Counted from the stretch's first letter, positions 9,606-18,204 are shown. The stretch is DNA of 64,000 nt from RYN-230 sp963837515 (GCA_963837515.1 CAWINT010000001.1:186001-250000), one strand, 5' to 3'. The notes: generated by a model not told the origin, from the letters alone. A program made the numbers and translations.

Positions 9606-10508
9606 TCAGGCCGCCTTCCCGGCCTGGAGCTTCTTCTCGTACTGAACTGGCGGCATCATGCCCAGCGCGGAGTGGCGCCGGTGGTGGTTGTAGTCCTCGA
9701 TCCACGCCGTGATCCGCGCCCGCGCCTGCGCCTTGGTGGTGAAATGCTCCAGAGCGCGCAGCCCGGACTCCAGCGTGGAGTGCCAGGACTCGATCACCGC
9801 GTTGTCCAGCGCCGATCCTGGCCGGCCCATCGACTGGCGGATGCCCAGCCGCTCGCAGGCCGCCCGAACTGTCCTGGCGGTGTACTCGCTGCCCTGGTCA
9901 GTGTGCAGGATGACGCCGGGGACCTGCCCGCCGCGCACCGCCACGGCCATGGCCAGCGCGCCGTAGGCCAGCTGCGCGTCGTGATGCTCGCCGACCGCGA
10001 ACCCGGCCACCCTGCGTGAGGCCATATCCAGGACCGAGGCCAGGTAGAGCCTGCCCTCATTGGTGGGGATTTCGGTGCCATCCCCGTACCACTTCTTGTT
10101 GATCTCCTGGGCGTCGAAGTCCCGCTTAACCAGGTCCGGAGCCCGCCACCGGCCCCTGGCCGGCCGGGTGGTGCCCTTACGCTTCTTCTTCCGCCGCGCG
10201 GCCAGGCCCAGCTCGCGCATCAAGGCGGCGACGGTGTTCTCACTGACCCGCCACCCGGCCTCGCGCAGGTCGGCGGTGATCCGCGGGGACCCGTACTTCC
10301 CCTCATGGGCTGCGAACAGCCGCGCGATCTCCGCCGTGAGCTGCCCGCGGCGCTGCTCCCGCGGCGGGAGCCGCCCGTCTTTATGCTTGTAGAACCAGGC
10401 GCGGGACAGGCCCAGCGCCCGGCAGGCCACCGCGACCGGGATGCCATCAGCCCTGCGGGCCGCGATCAGGGCAGCCACGGCTACCGCCCCATCGCGTCCT
10501 TGACCCAC
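9606..10508 (-). CDS. IS3-family transposase, OrfB (catalytic subunit)
   Basis: A 300-residue integrase-core protein. The N-terminal third holds the HTH_21-type segment (ALGLSRAWFYKHKDG; RITADLREAGWRVSENTV). The DDE residues are seen in order: Asp in WYGDGTEI, Asp in HTDQGSEY and Glu in NAVIESWHSTLE, followed by the YNHHRRHSALG end box. The GTG at 10508 overlaps orfA by 28 bases in another frame, the standard arrangement for a -1 programmed shift that yields the OrfAB transposase. I could not name a convincing slippery heptamer. Length and motifs are complete. Confidence 0.9.
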   Translation of the reverse strand: MGQGRDGAVAVAALIAARRADGIPVAVACRALGLSRAWFYKHKDGRLPPREQRRGQLTAEIARLFAAHEGKYGSPRITADLREAGWRVSENTVAALMRELGLAARRKKKRKGTTRPARGRWRAPDLVKRDFDAQEINKKWYGDGTEIPTNEGRLYLASVLDMASRRVAGFAVGEHHDAQLAYGALAMAVAVRGGQVPGVILHTDQGSEYTARTVRAACERLGIRQSMGRPGSALDNAVIESWHSTLESGLRALEHFTTKAQARARITAWIEDYNHHRRHSALGMMPPVQYEKKLQAGKAA

Positions 10509-10783
10509 AGGGCCACGCTGCGTTTGAGCACATCGCGCTCCATCGCCAGCTCAGCGTTCTCCCGCCGCAGCCGGGCCAGCTCCGACCGCTCGTCCTCCTC
10601 CAGCGCCCCGTTACCCTCACCGCGGCGGCGTTTATCCGCGTTGACCCAGTTGCCGAGGGTGCCCTCGTTGATGCCCAGGTCCCGGGCCACCTGCGCGATC
10701 GGCTTCCCGGTCTCCCGCACCAGCCGGACCGCGCCCTCCCTGAAGTCGCGATCGAACTTCCTGCGTGTCTCTCCCATCGCCAT
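10481..10783 (-). CDS. IS3-family OrfA (transposase helix-turn-helix protein)
   Basis: A 100-residue protein with the HTH_Tnp_1 domain: RRKFDRDFREGAVRLVRETG, then IAQVARDLGINEGTLGNWV as the recognition helix, and a C-terminal leucine-zipper-like helix (ELARLRRENAELAMERDVLKR) used for multimerisation with OrfB. It binds the terminal repeats. The ATG at 10783 lies just inside the right end of the element. A GATGGCGATGGGAGAG sequence precedes and includes the start region. Confidence 0.9.
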   Translation of the reverse strand: MAMGETRRKFDRDFREGAVRLVRETGKPIAQVARDLGINEGTLGNWVNADKRRRGEGNGALEEDERSELARLRRENAELAMERDVLKRSVALWVKDAMGR

Positions 10784-10912
10784 CTCCCTTTAAGGCGATG
10801 TGTCAACGCTACGAGGGGAAGCCCAGCCCCCTGTCGCTGCTGAGCACGGTGCTCGTATAGGGTGCGGTCTGCTCGTGAGCCGGGCCGGCATAGTGCAGAC
10901 TAGAATGAAACG

Positions 10913-11080
10913 GTGGGAAGCCGGGTAGCTGTCGCGCTTTACGTGCTCGCTATGGTAGCCGTCGTGGTCGGCGTGGACATCCTGTTGTTCAAGCACCATT
11001 TCTGGGCTCGGCTGATCGTCAACGTCGGAATTGTCCTGGTATTTGTGGCGTTCTACTTGAGGTTCCTGAAGCGTTCATAA
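10913..11080 (+). CDS. Small two-helix membrane protein
   Basis: A 55-residue frame starting GTG at 10913 and ending TAA at 11078-11080. It has two hydrophobic helices (ALYVLAMVAVVVGVDILLF; VNVGIVLVFVAFYLRFL) separated by a basic-aromatic loop KHHFWARLI, ending in a Lys/Arg-rich tail. This regular pattern looks like a genuine small inner-membrane protein, similar to short uncharacterised proteins seen in many actinomycetes. Function is unknown. It starts about 107 bases beyond the right end of the IS3 element. No clear ribosome site is visible before the GTG, so the message may be leaderless or the start may differ. Confidence 0.6.
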   Translation: MGSRVAVALYVLAMVAVVVGVDILLFKHHFWARLIVNVGIVLVFVAFYLRFLKRS

Positions 11081-11227
11081 GCGCAGTCGCCGCGCCGTGG
11101 GCCGGCGGACGCCGCGTCGCCGACGACGTAGCTGAGCGCGTCCACGACCCGAGCCTCTGACGGCATGCTGATTTCTGCTGTCATATCGACGCCTGTACGT
11201 TCACGCGCCCGCGGCAGGAGCGCGCGC

Positions 11228-11690
11228 TTAGCGCGGGTGGCCGTCGGCGGGCCATACGATCTGGCCGACGCGGTGCACCGGGTCGATCAGGACTGCTGCT
11301 TTTGCCGCCAGCGCCCGCGCTGAGGTAGTCCGCCCGGCGGCCAGGTAATCGCGGATGGCGCGGGCTGGGTCGGTGCCGGGCGCGGCCGGCAGGGAACGGC
11401 CGAGAAGGTTGAACGCGCCTGCCTGTATACCGCGGCGGATCGCCGGGGTACCGGCCGAACTTCGACGGGCCGAAGTCTCGCGTGCCGCGCCATCGGGCAG
11501 GGAAGGGCCAGTCGTCATGCTGGGCGAAGAAGGACCACACATCGAAGTCCTTGACGCCGTTCTTCCCGTTGACGTAGTGGAGGGCGGCACCCTGGCACAG
11601 CGCCCGGCCCAGCAGGCGGCATAGCGGCCGGAACCGCGTGGATGGCGCTCGAACAACTCGGCCTCAGCCTCAGCGGCCAGCGCAGCGAGG
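11228..11690 (-). pseudogene. Conserved hypothetical protein, frameshifted twice
   Basis: On the minus strand the middle of the gene reads ALCQGAALHYVNGKNGVKDF, DVWSFFAQHDDWPFPARWRG and DFGPSKFGRYPGDPP, a motif set I recognise from an uncharacterised bacterial family (a nucleotidyltransferase-like guess would be speculation). The C-terminus (FNLLGRSLPAAPGTDPARAI, ARALAAKAAVLIDP) lies in a different frame, as does the N-terminal part (LAALAAEAEAELFERHP). Two compensating shifts near 11430 and 11630 are therefore needed to restore one protein. Function is unknown; the gene is probably dead unless the shifts are sequencing errors. Confidence 0.5.
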
Positions 11691-11871
11691 CGGAGAAGGT
11701 CGGCTACCTCGATGCAGGCCAGCGACTGATCGTCCCTGCACTCTGTCCCGTTAGTACATAGTTAGGGATAGGCGGACTGCCAACCATGATGACAGAGATG
11801 ACATGATGCGGGACCCCCTCAGATCAGCGCACGCTTAGGTGCGACAGCAGGAGCGTGAGGAGGTCCCTGTA

Positions 11872-12600
11872 ATGGCCGTCGTGGGAGGGTGTGACATTCA
11901 CCGTCGCCAGGTCACGTTGGACTACCTGGACACCGCCACCGGGCAGGTCCGGCGGGGCCGGATCGATCCGGTGTGCCGGGTCACGCTGTGGTTGTGGCTG
12001 GAGCGGTTCGCTGGCTGCGGGGATGTGACATTCGCGGTGGAGGGCTGCACCGGGTGGCGGTTCGTGGGCCGGGGAACTGCAGCAGGCCGGGATCGCCGCG
12101 CTGCTGGCTGAGCCGGCCGGGACCGCGCACCAGCGGGGGCCGAAGAAGCGGGCGAAGACGGACAAGCCTGACACCCGCCATCTGCTGGTGGCGGAGGGCC
12201 GGGGCGTTCCACCAGGGCGTGCCCAGCCTGGCCGGACGTCTTTCGGACCCGCAGTCGGCGACGCCGCCTACGCTCCCTTGCCGGGCTGGTGAGGCCGGTG
12301 CGGGTGAACGCGGCGGCCCTCACGCAACCGATGCACCGTGGCCCCCGGTGGCCGGCGCCCTGGAAGCCCCCTGCCGCCACGCCGTGCACTGTCACGGCTG
12401 GACGGCCTCGGGAGACCGGCGCGGCCACACACCAAGCGGGACCACCCCATCGATCATCATGTCGCCGGGACCAGGCAGCACCGGTCTCGCGGACCGAGGT
12501 AAGGCCGGGCGCCCGCGCCACCCGCACAGGCCGGTCCCCGAGCCTCTGCCAGGAGAACCCATGACCTGACCCAAAGCCCCACCCGTGCCGGCCGCCCAGT
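11872..12600 (+). pseudogene. IS110-family transposase remnant
   Basis: From the ATG at 11872 the frame shows the IS110 RuvC-like start: VGGCDIHRRQVTLDYLDTATG with the first Asp, then FAVEGCTGWR with the Glu. A one-base shift near 12070 moves the text to LQQAGIAALLAEPAG and KKRAKTDKPDTRHL, which carries the remaining Asp residues of the DEDD set. After about 12190 only scattered similarity remains (RTRSRRRRLRSLAGLV). The Ser-containing C-terminal transposase domain is gone. It is a decayed element. Confidence 0.7.
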
Positions 12601-12791
12601 GTGCGCCGGCCGCTGCCAGCGTCAAGACCACGCCCCTGCCGGGGGTGGCAGCGCATTCCTATGCGCGGTTCAGCATGGCCACGCCTGACCGGTCATTATT
12701 CGGCAGCGTCTAGTCAGCCGCTTGGTCCACTCCGCCGCCCCTCGTGCCGGCTCTGCGCCTGGCTCTGCAGGCGGTGCCGTCGGCCTGGCAG

Positions 12792-14198
12792 TCACGGGTT
12801 GACGCACCTGGCGGGCAGGGACCAGCGGGGCGGCTGATGCGGGCAGTGGATGTAGGTCACGGTCAGCGGATTCCTGAGTGCGATCGTGACCGGTTCGGTG
12901 ATGGGCGGGCTCGGCGCGGAGTAGTGCACTCCCGGCGCGGGGTTGTTTCCTGGTCCACCCGGGTTGTATAGCGGCAGATAGCGGCCGGTCGAGGGGATCT
13001 GCACGGTCGTGATCCGCAGAGCGGCGGCCGCGCTGCCGTCCAGGATGATGTCGATGTAGTTGTCGCCGTCCTCGGTATAGCAGTCGTTGTAAGAGTTTTC
13101 CCTTCTGCCGAGGTCAGCCAGGCCGACGACGCGCAGCGGGTGCCCGTCGATGTAATAGGTCTTGCCCGACCGGGTGAGCCTGACCGTCCGGCCCGAGGCG
13201 GTGACGGCGTTGACGGCGAAGTACCGGTCGTAATCTGTCGGCCGCAGCGCGCTGACGCCGTTCGGGGTCATGCCGCCTGAGGTGTAGACCCTGAGCCGGA
13301 ACCTGGCCCGCGAGCCGTACAGGGCAGTGCCGTCATTGGGCAGGTTCTGCTGGAGAATCTTGGGGGCCGTGTCGCCGAGCGCCGACATTCTGCTGAGCTT
13401 GGCCGCGACCAGCCGCGGCCCGCCCCGCTGCCCCGGCGGCACGCCCGGCGCCGTGTACGGCGACCCAGGCGCCCTCACCTTGAAACCGACGGCACTTACC
13501 AGACGGTGGCGTGGGCCCACGAGCGTCAGCGTCGAGGCACCGCGGACAACCTGGACCGACACCGGGTAGAGCGAGCCCGGGCGGCCAGCCGGTATCCGGT
13601 TGCCAAAATGGCCGAACAGGACCGCGACGGAACGCTCATTGTATTCAAAGTTCGGATAGATCGACGTTACCTGCGGCGTGACCGTCGTGCCGTTGTTCAG
13701 CGTGATGCGGAAGTCGCTCGGGTCGAGCGTGCCCGGCAGGATCGGCCAGCTGAACTCGACGGGCAGCCCGTCGGAGTAATAGACGGCCTGACCGTAGTAA
13801 AAGCGCACTCCGGAAGGGGTGGACGCTGAGGTGTAGTTGTTCAGTGCAGGCGTCTGGCCTGGCGCGCACCGCACCGTGTTCCAGGTGCCCCCAGCCAGCA
13901 CGGTGAGTGTCTTGCTCAGGATCACGTCGCTGGTGGACAGATTAGGCACGCCGACGATGCCAGTGAAGCCAAGCCCGGCGGCCATCATCTCCGGCTTGCG
14001 GTTCCAGATATCGGCGTTGATGATGATGTCCTGGTGCAGCACCCGGTAGCCCAGCGGCTCGGGACGCGCCGCGCGCACCCGCGGACCAGCCGCAGCGCTG
14101 CTTGCGGCGGGCATCCCTGCCCCGGCCCCCACCGTGGCCAGCATTCCAGCCAAGGCTGCGATCCCGAGCATGGCACGGCTTCTCATGGCCCCCCCCAT
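12792..14198 (-). CDS. Secreted protein of unknown function
   Basis: A 468-residue protein from the ATG at 14198, chosen because GGGGGAG lies just upstream and the export signal starts there: MRSRAMLGIAALAGMLATVGAG with a likely cut after an ASSAAAG stretch. No catalytic motif is recognised in the mature part. It is rich in Thr, Asn, Tyr and Pro, with few helices predicted by eye, suggesting beta-sandwich architecture; a single NSYNDCYTEDGDNYIDI acidic patch could bind metal. The C-terminus (YIHCPHQPPRWSLPARC) has two of its few Cys residues. No Sec-anchor or LPXTG motif is present, so it is probably released. It stands alone between an IS110 remnant and non-coding DNA. Confidence 0.7.
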   Translation of the reverse strand: MGGAMRSRAMLGIAALAGMLATVGAGAGMPAASSAAAGPRVRAARPEPLGYRVLHQDIIINADIWNRKPEMMAAGLGFTGIVGVPNLSTSDVILSKTLTVLAGGTWNTVRCAPGQTPALNNYTSASTPSGVRFYYGQAVYYSDGLPVEFSWPILPGTLDPSDFRITLNNGTTVTPQVTSIYPNFEYNERSVAVLFGHFGNRIPAGRPGSLYPVSVQVVRGASTLTLVGPRHRLVSAVGFKVRAPGSPYTAPGVPPGQRGGPRLVAAKLSRMSALGDTAPKILQQNLPNDGTALYGSRARFRLRVYTSGGMTPNGVSALRPTDYDRYFAVNAVTASGRTVRLTRSGKTYYIDGHPLRVVGLADLGRRENSYNDCYTEDGDNYIDIILDGSAAAALRITTVQIPSTGRYLPLYNPGGPGNNPAPGVHYSAPSPPITEPVTIALRNPLTVTYIHCPHQPPRWSLPARCVNP

Positions 14199-15032
14199 CA
14201 CGCTCCCCCGAGCGCCACCGCGGTCAGATTTAACCACGCCACCTGCGGCCGGACGGGCGGCGCGCTGGTGCTGCACGAGGAAGTCGTGCAGATCCAGCCG
14301 TCCATCGCAGCGTGCCGAATCCGCCACGGCCAAGTGACCGCCTTGGCTTGGCCAGGAACTAGAAGCCGCGTTGGGCGCGCAACTTGCTGGGGGTAGCGGC
14401 TGGTTGCCACCAGGTGTGGACGCGCACGACGGTGACTCACATGGCAGCGGTGTACCGCCGCCAGTAGGCGTTATGCGGCAGAGCATCAAGGCACAACTGG
14501 CCAGCTGGGATCGAGCAGGGCATCCGGAACCAGGCGAAGCTGGCTGCTTCCTGGGGCACGTGCTTCCTGGCGCACGTGGACGCCAGAGCCGGGCCGGTGC
14601 TGGCGACGGTGAGCGGCCGAGTTGCTGCCGAGCCGGGCCGCGACTGGGCCGGCCTCTCGAAGCCGCTTATCGATGCCTGGTGGACCGGCCTGTAGCTAAC
14701 CCCGCCGCCTCTCGCCGTGCATGCCATAACGAGGGCAGCCTGCAACCACGCTCATGGCCATTGGGACCAGGCACACCCGCCGCGCAGCGCGCCTCCTCGC
14801 TGTCTTCTGTGACCATCGCCGACGCGGCGCGCCCCCCGGCCTACCACGCGCCCATCCACCTTTCCAGGTCATGTGGCCGCGCACGTGAGACGCAAGCCGT
14901 CGCGTTGGATGATTGCAGCAAGCGTGACCTGTGCCTGGGCCTGCGCTTGCCAACATGGAATGACCTGCCATCGAGATAGGCGTAAGATCGGCGATACTGC
15001 TTCCAAGCATGGAGCCGAAGCCGGGGGAAGAG
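14199..15032. other. Long gap with probable gene debris
   Basis: About 830 bases upstream of both the secreted protein and the TIR-macro gene. One plus-strand frame ending at TAG 14693-14695 gives protein-like text (LAASWGTCFLAHVDARAGPV and WAGLSKPLIDAWWTGL) but has no start and no family I can name, so it may be a 3' gene fragment. The last 100 bases before 15033 are AT-richer and should hold the promoter of the TIR-macro gene; TAAGAT near 14983 is a weak -10 candidate. Confidence 0.35.
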
Positions 15033-16274
15033 ATGAGACCAAGAATTTTCGTCGGCAGCTCACGGGAGGCGATCGGTATCTCCCGCGCCATACAGGGAGA
15101 GTTGGATGACGACTTCGAAGTAACGGTCTGGGATCAAGATGTCTTCCATCTATCTTATGGTGCACTTGACTCCTTGCTTGATGCGCTTGATTCATCCGAC
15201 GCAGGTATCTTCGTCCTCAGACCGGATGATTTGACCGCGAGCCGTGGCGAGTCCAGTCCAACTCCCAGGGACAACGTAACTTTTGAGCTTGGGATGTTCA
15301 TCGGCCGGCTGGGCCGTGACCGAACGTTCATGCTGGCACCCACTACTTCGACTGTGCGCCTCCCGAGCGACCTAATCGGCCTTACGACCGCCCATTACGA
15401 TGAGGATCGTTTCGAAAGCGGTGAGCGGCGCGCTGCCGTTGGCCCAGCATGCACGAAGATCAGGGATGCACTGAGGTCAATCCAGCTCCGGATATCCGAA
15501 GCGCCAAGATCCCAAGCAAGGCTAGACCGGGCAATGAGACGGATGAGCAAGGACTTGGAGTCTCTTCTAGTCAGCCGCACGGTGCAGCCAGACCCGGCCG
15601 CCGATTTCGCCGAAGCAGGTAGAATTGTATCAGTTCTACTCGGACGGGCTAGCGTTCATGTCGATGTGGGGCGGATTCAGGATTATCAGTCAAGTAATCC
15701 CCAGGCTGTAATAGCGCTTCCAGCAAACGAGTACTTCGACGATGAGTGCATCTCCGATAAGAACAGCTCGCTGGGAGCGTTTGTTCAGCACCACTTCGAG
15801 GGGACCGTAAGTGACTTCGTCCGGCAGGTTCAGGCGGAGCTAGCAGGAGTTTCAACACAGCGAGTTCCTCGGGCGGAGCGACGAATCGATGATAGCTATG
15901 GCATCGGTCAAGCGATCTTTCTCAATAAGCTCCTGCCGGATTACAGGCTAATATTGGTGTCAGCAACCACCGAGCGTACAGGGATTGGGCTGCGCGCCGA
16001 GCCGCACTTTCTGTACGCTGCCATTGAAGGAATTTCCGAGGTGCTTAACGAGCACCGCATGAATACTCTAACGATGCCGGTCATGGGGTCGGGTCACGGC
16101 GGCATGCCATTTCCTATCGCGGTTCTATTCAACCTTCTGGCTGTGCGCTCCATCCTTGCTGACGATCTCGGACGCCATCTTAGAGAGATCCAGATCGTGG
16201 TTTCTGAAAAGCGCGCCAATGAATTGGCCGACAGTGCTATACGCGACATAATTTCACATTTGTCTCCTTTGTAA
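15033..16274 (+). CDS. TIR-like (CAP12/PycTIR-type) domain fused to a macro-like domain
   Basis: A 413-residue protein from the ATG at 15033, which has GGGGGAAGAG just upstream; an ATG at 15009 lacks such a site. Residues 1-125 match the TIR-like domain of PF10137 type: RIFVGSSRE, VTVWDQDVF, GIFVLRPDDL, RDNVTFELGMFIGRLGRDR with the candidate NADase Glu85, and LPSDLIGLTTA. Residues about 225-395 resemble a macro domain, probably of the ThsA type: AVIALPANEYF, SSLGAF, an RLILVSATTERTGIG strand and the MGSGHGG loop. TIR enzymes of this class consume NAD or make ADP-ribose signals; macro domains bind them. A long helix links the two. No membrane segment is seen. Third codon positions are far AT-richer than neighbours, indicating recent transfer. 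Domain calls are from motif memory. Confidence 0.78.
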   Translation: MRPRIFVGSSREAIGISRAIQGELDDDFEVTVWDQDVFHLSYGALDSLLDALDSSDAGIFVLRPDDLTASRGESSPTPRDNVTFELGMFIGRLGRDRTFMLAPTTSTVRLPSDLIGLTTAHYDEDRFESGERRAAVGPACTKIRDALRSIQLRISEAPRSQARLDRAMRRMSKDLESLLVSRTVQPDPAADFAEAGRIVSVLLGRASVHVDVGRIQDYQSSNPQAVIALPANEYFDDECISDKNSSLGAFVQHHFEGTVSDFVRQVQAELAGVSTQRVPRAERRIDDSYGIGQAIFLNKLLPDYRLILVSATTERTGIGLRAEPHFLYAAIEGISEVLNEHRMNTLTMPVMGSGHGGMPFPIAVLFNLLAVRSILADDLGRHLREIQIVVSEKRANELADSAIRDIISHLSPL

Positions 16275-16309
16275 TCTACGTCACTAATTGGTCAAAGGCA
16301 GGGTTGCAG

Positions 16310-16735
16310 ATGGAGGATCCATACCACCTTATGCGATTCGTGGATGCTCAGGACCTGGCCAATACATACGAGGAAGCGGTCTCCGAGTTGCGGGCTGGCC
16401 GGAAAGTGGGTCACTGGATGTGGTTCATCTTTCCCCAGGTGGCGGGATTGGGGTACAGCCCCATGTCAAGGAAGTTCGGGATCTCCTCCATGGATGAGGC
16501 GCGGGCATATCTCCGGCATCCTGTACTCAGTGCGCGTTTGATAGAGTGCGCACGGATACTGATAGCAATCGAGGGGAAGAGTGCCGTCAACATCTTCGGG
16601 ACCATCGATGCCACGAAGCTCAGATCTTCTATGACGCTCTTTATGACAGCCGGGCCAGACAAGCCCGTGTTTCGCGAAGTGCTAGATAAGTACTTTAAGG
16701 GCTCAGTGGACCAGGAGACCATCGTGCGCCTCTGA
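16310..16735 (+). CDS. DUF1810 family protein
   Basis: A 141-residue protein whose whole length fits DUF1810: DPYHLMRFVDAQD, the invariant-looking HWMWFIFPQVAGLGYSPMS, ISSMDEARAYLRHPVL, then IFGTIDATKLRSSMTLF. The biochemical role of the family is not established to my knowledge. ATG 16310 is preferred to the TTG at 16304; AGGCAGGG sits upstream. The gene lies 35 bases after the TIR-macro gene in the same direction and has the same AT-rich codon use, so the two probably form one transcript and arrived together. A helper, inhibitor or signal-handling role is inference. Confidence 0.85.
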   Translation: MEDPYHLMRFVDAQDLANTYEEAVSELRAGRKVGHWMWFIFPQVAGLGYSPMSRKFGISSMDEARAYLRHPVLSARLIECARILIAIEGKSAVNIFGTIDATKLRSSMTLFMTAGPDKPVFREVLDKYFKGSVDQETIVRL

Positions 16736-17035
16736 TCGGGCGGAGGGGAAGATGGTAAATCCGTATGGCCCGCAGCCGGATTCGTATGGGGACCAACCGA
16801 CCATGTGCGCGGCACGCACTCTTCTGAGCCGAACCGAGGGCACCCAGCGGCACGGGCGCGGTGAGTGTTCTCGTCGAGTCGATAGGTGCCATCCGTCCGC
16901 AGCACCGCTGCTCTCCCAGCGCGACCATGGCCATATCCGAATCTGCCGCTGGCCGGGCGGTGCACCTTGGCGGTCTTGCCGGTAAGCGGATGCCTCCCGT
17001 TGGCCGCCGGAGGTTCAGTACGGGCGTGGGCGGGG

Positions 17036-17578
17036 TCAGTTCGTGGCAGGGGCCGGATGCCGCAGGTCCAGCCACATGATGCGCAGGCCGACGGGGCCCA
17101 GGATGGGGTGGCGGAACGCTCCCGGAGCCGTGCCCAGGGTGATGAAGCCCAGGCTCTGGTAAAGACGGACCGCGGCCGTGTTCGTCTCAACGACGGCGTT
17201 GAACTGGATCGCCGCGAACCCGCTTCGCCGTGCCCAGCTGATCATGTCGGTGGCAAGGGCGCGTCCCACGCCTTTGCCCCGTGCCTGCCTGGCTGCCATC
17301 AGGCTGCCAGAGGCGACATGGCTTCCCGGGCCGGGCCGGTTCGCATACATGTTCGCGGTACCAAGCACCAGGTCATCAGCGGCAGCGACGACCACCCTGG
17401 CCGGGGCGGCCAGCAGCCAGCCGCGCCTGGCGTCGTCCTCGCTCATGCCGGGGTCATAGGGGAACGTCTGCTGCTCGGTGATGACGTCAGCAATGATCGG
17501 CCAGATCTGCGGCCAGTCGTCCGCACGAGCTTCCCGGATAGCGAGGGCCGCCACCACAGGGCGCTGCGGATCAGCCAT
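17036..17578 (-). CDS. GNAT-family N-acetyltransferase
   Basis: A 180-residue acetyltransferase from ATG 17578; an upstream extension is possible but the family text begins at LAIREARADDWPQIWPII. The acetyl-CoA pyrophosphate loop is QARGKGVGRAL, followed by the FNAVVETNTAAVRLYQSLGF motif common in phosphinothricin-type and ribosomal-type members. It transfers an acetyl group from acetyl-CoA to an amine; the substrate is not evident. GC content returns to the genomic norm here, so the low-GC segment ends before this gene. About 300 bases without a recognisable gene (16736-17035) separate it from DUF1810. Confidence 0.85.
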   Translation of the reverse strand: MADPQRPVVAALAIREARADDWPQIWPIIADVITEQQTFPYDPGMSEDDARRGWLLAAPARVVVAAADDLVLGTANMYANRPGPGSHVASGSLMAARQARGKGVGRALATDMISWARRSGFAAIQFNAVVETNTAAVRLYQSLGFITLGTAPGAFRHPILGPVGLRIMWLDLRHPAPATN

Positions 17579-17849
17579 GCGGGCCACCGCCGGCACCACG
17601 GCGAGAACTCCCGCCGGACAGAAGACCAATCTGAACAGGCCACCGCACACCCTCATGATGCTGGCCACCAACCCAGCGCCGCCACCGATTTAAGCGCAGC
17701 ACTCCCAACTCGTCTGACCCGTTGAGATGGGTGCCCAGCCGACCGCACATCAGCCGCCGGCAGCACGTCGCCCAGGGCAGGTGTCCGCCTGCCCAGATCG
17801 CCGTTTTCACCAGTGAAGGACCTGCGCGCTCAAAAATAGGATTCTCAGA

Positions 17850-18010
17850 TGTCAGGCGGCTCGTTCGTATTCGTTGATCAGGCCGCAGCCGCAGATTCCG
17901 TGGCGAGAGCCGGATGAGCGGGGTGAGGACGGCCCGGCCGGCCCAGTTCAGCGGGGGCCGGGGCTTGGTGCGGCGTACTGCAGCGACGTCGTGCCGCGGT
18001 ACCAGCAGTT
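17850..18010 (-). pseudogene. Transposase fragment, rve/IS481-like N-terminal part
   Basis: A short minus-strand frame reads RRTKPRPPLNWAGRAVLTPL and then IRLSPRNLRLRP, resembling the beginning of integrase-core transposases in which an LRRQ..RPRLDWADRAVLAAL segment precedes the catalytic domain. Nothing of the DDE domain follows. It is only about 50 residues, so assignment is tentative. It adds to the mobile debris bordering the small membrane gene at 18.2 kb. Confidence 0.4.
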
Positions 18011-18084
18011 CGGCCTACTTGGATACCGCTGGTCCCAGCGCCACCCGGGCCGCGGCGGGCCGGCCGGCGGTTGCGATCTTGCCC

Positions 18085-18119
18085 ATAGACAAGTATTGTT
18101 ATCAGCAACACTTGTCTAT
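18085..18119. promoter_or_regulatory. Perfect 10-bp inverted repeat, probable operator
   Basis: ATAGACAAGT at 18085-18094 is repeated inverted as ACTTGTCTAT at 18110-18119, with a 15-base AT-rich spacer that is itself partly symmetric (TTG and CAA). A further TTGT-N5-ACAA dyad overlaps the right arm (18113-18125). Such AT-rich symmetric sites in GC-rich DNA are typical of GntR- or TetR-type operators. It lies 85 bases before the small membrane gene at 18205, its likely target. No regulator gene is adjacent. Confidence 0.5.
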
Positions 18120-18204
18120 AACAAATCGACTGCCTGGCCCTACGGCCGCAGCCGGGCTGGCTCGTGGTCGCGGCTGGCTCGCACGCGCAAGGAGGCATGT
18201 CATC

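Larger units (their letters stand above)
9603..10806 (-). mobile_element. IS3-family insertion sequence, apparently complete
   Basis: The element contains orfA and orfB in overlapping frames on the minus strand. Candidate imperfect terminal repeats start with TTGTCAGGCCGCCTT at the left edge and TTGACACATCGCCTT (minus strand) at the right edge, matching at 11 of 15 positions. No convincing short target duplication was found, so ends are approximate by a few bases. Both frames are open with an intact DDE triad, making this the only mobile element in the window likely to be still active. Confidence 0.7.

Noticed and set aside
11078..11187. Minus-strand 43-codon frame starting MTAEISMPSEARVVDAL
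   Set aside because: Too short, overlaps the stop of the small membrane gene and shows no family signal.
14519..14695. Protein-like frame ending WWTGL
   Set aside because: No start codon with support, no recognisable family; mentioned only as possible debris.
16736..17035. Possible IS5-like transposase debris on the minus strand
   Set aside because: Only a loose similarity (MAMVALGEQRCCGRM) without catalytic motifs.
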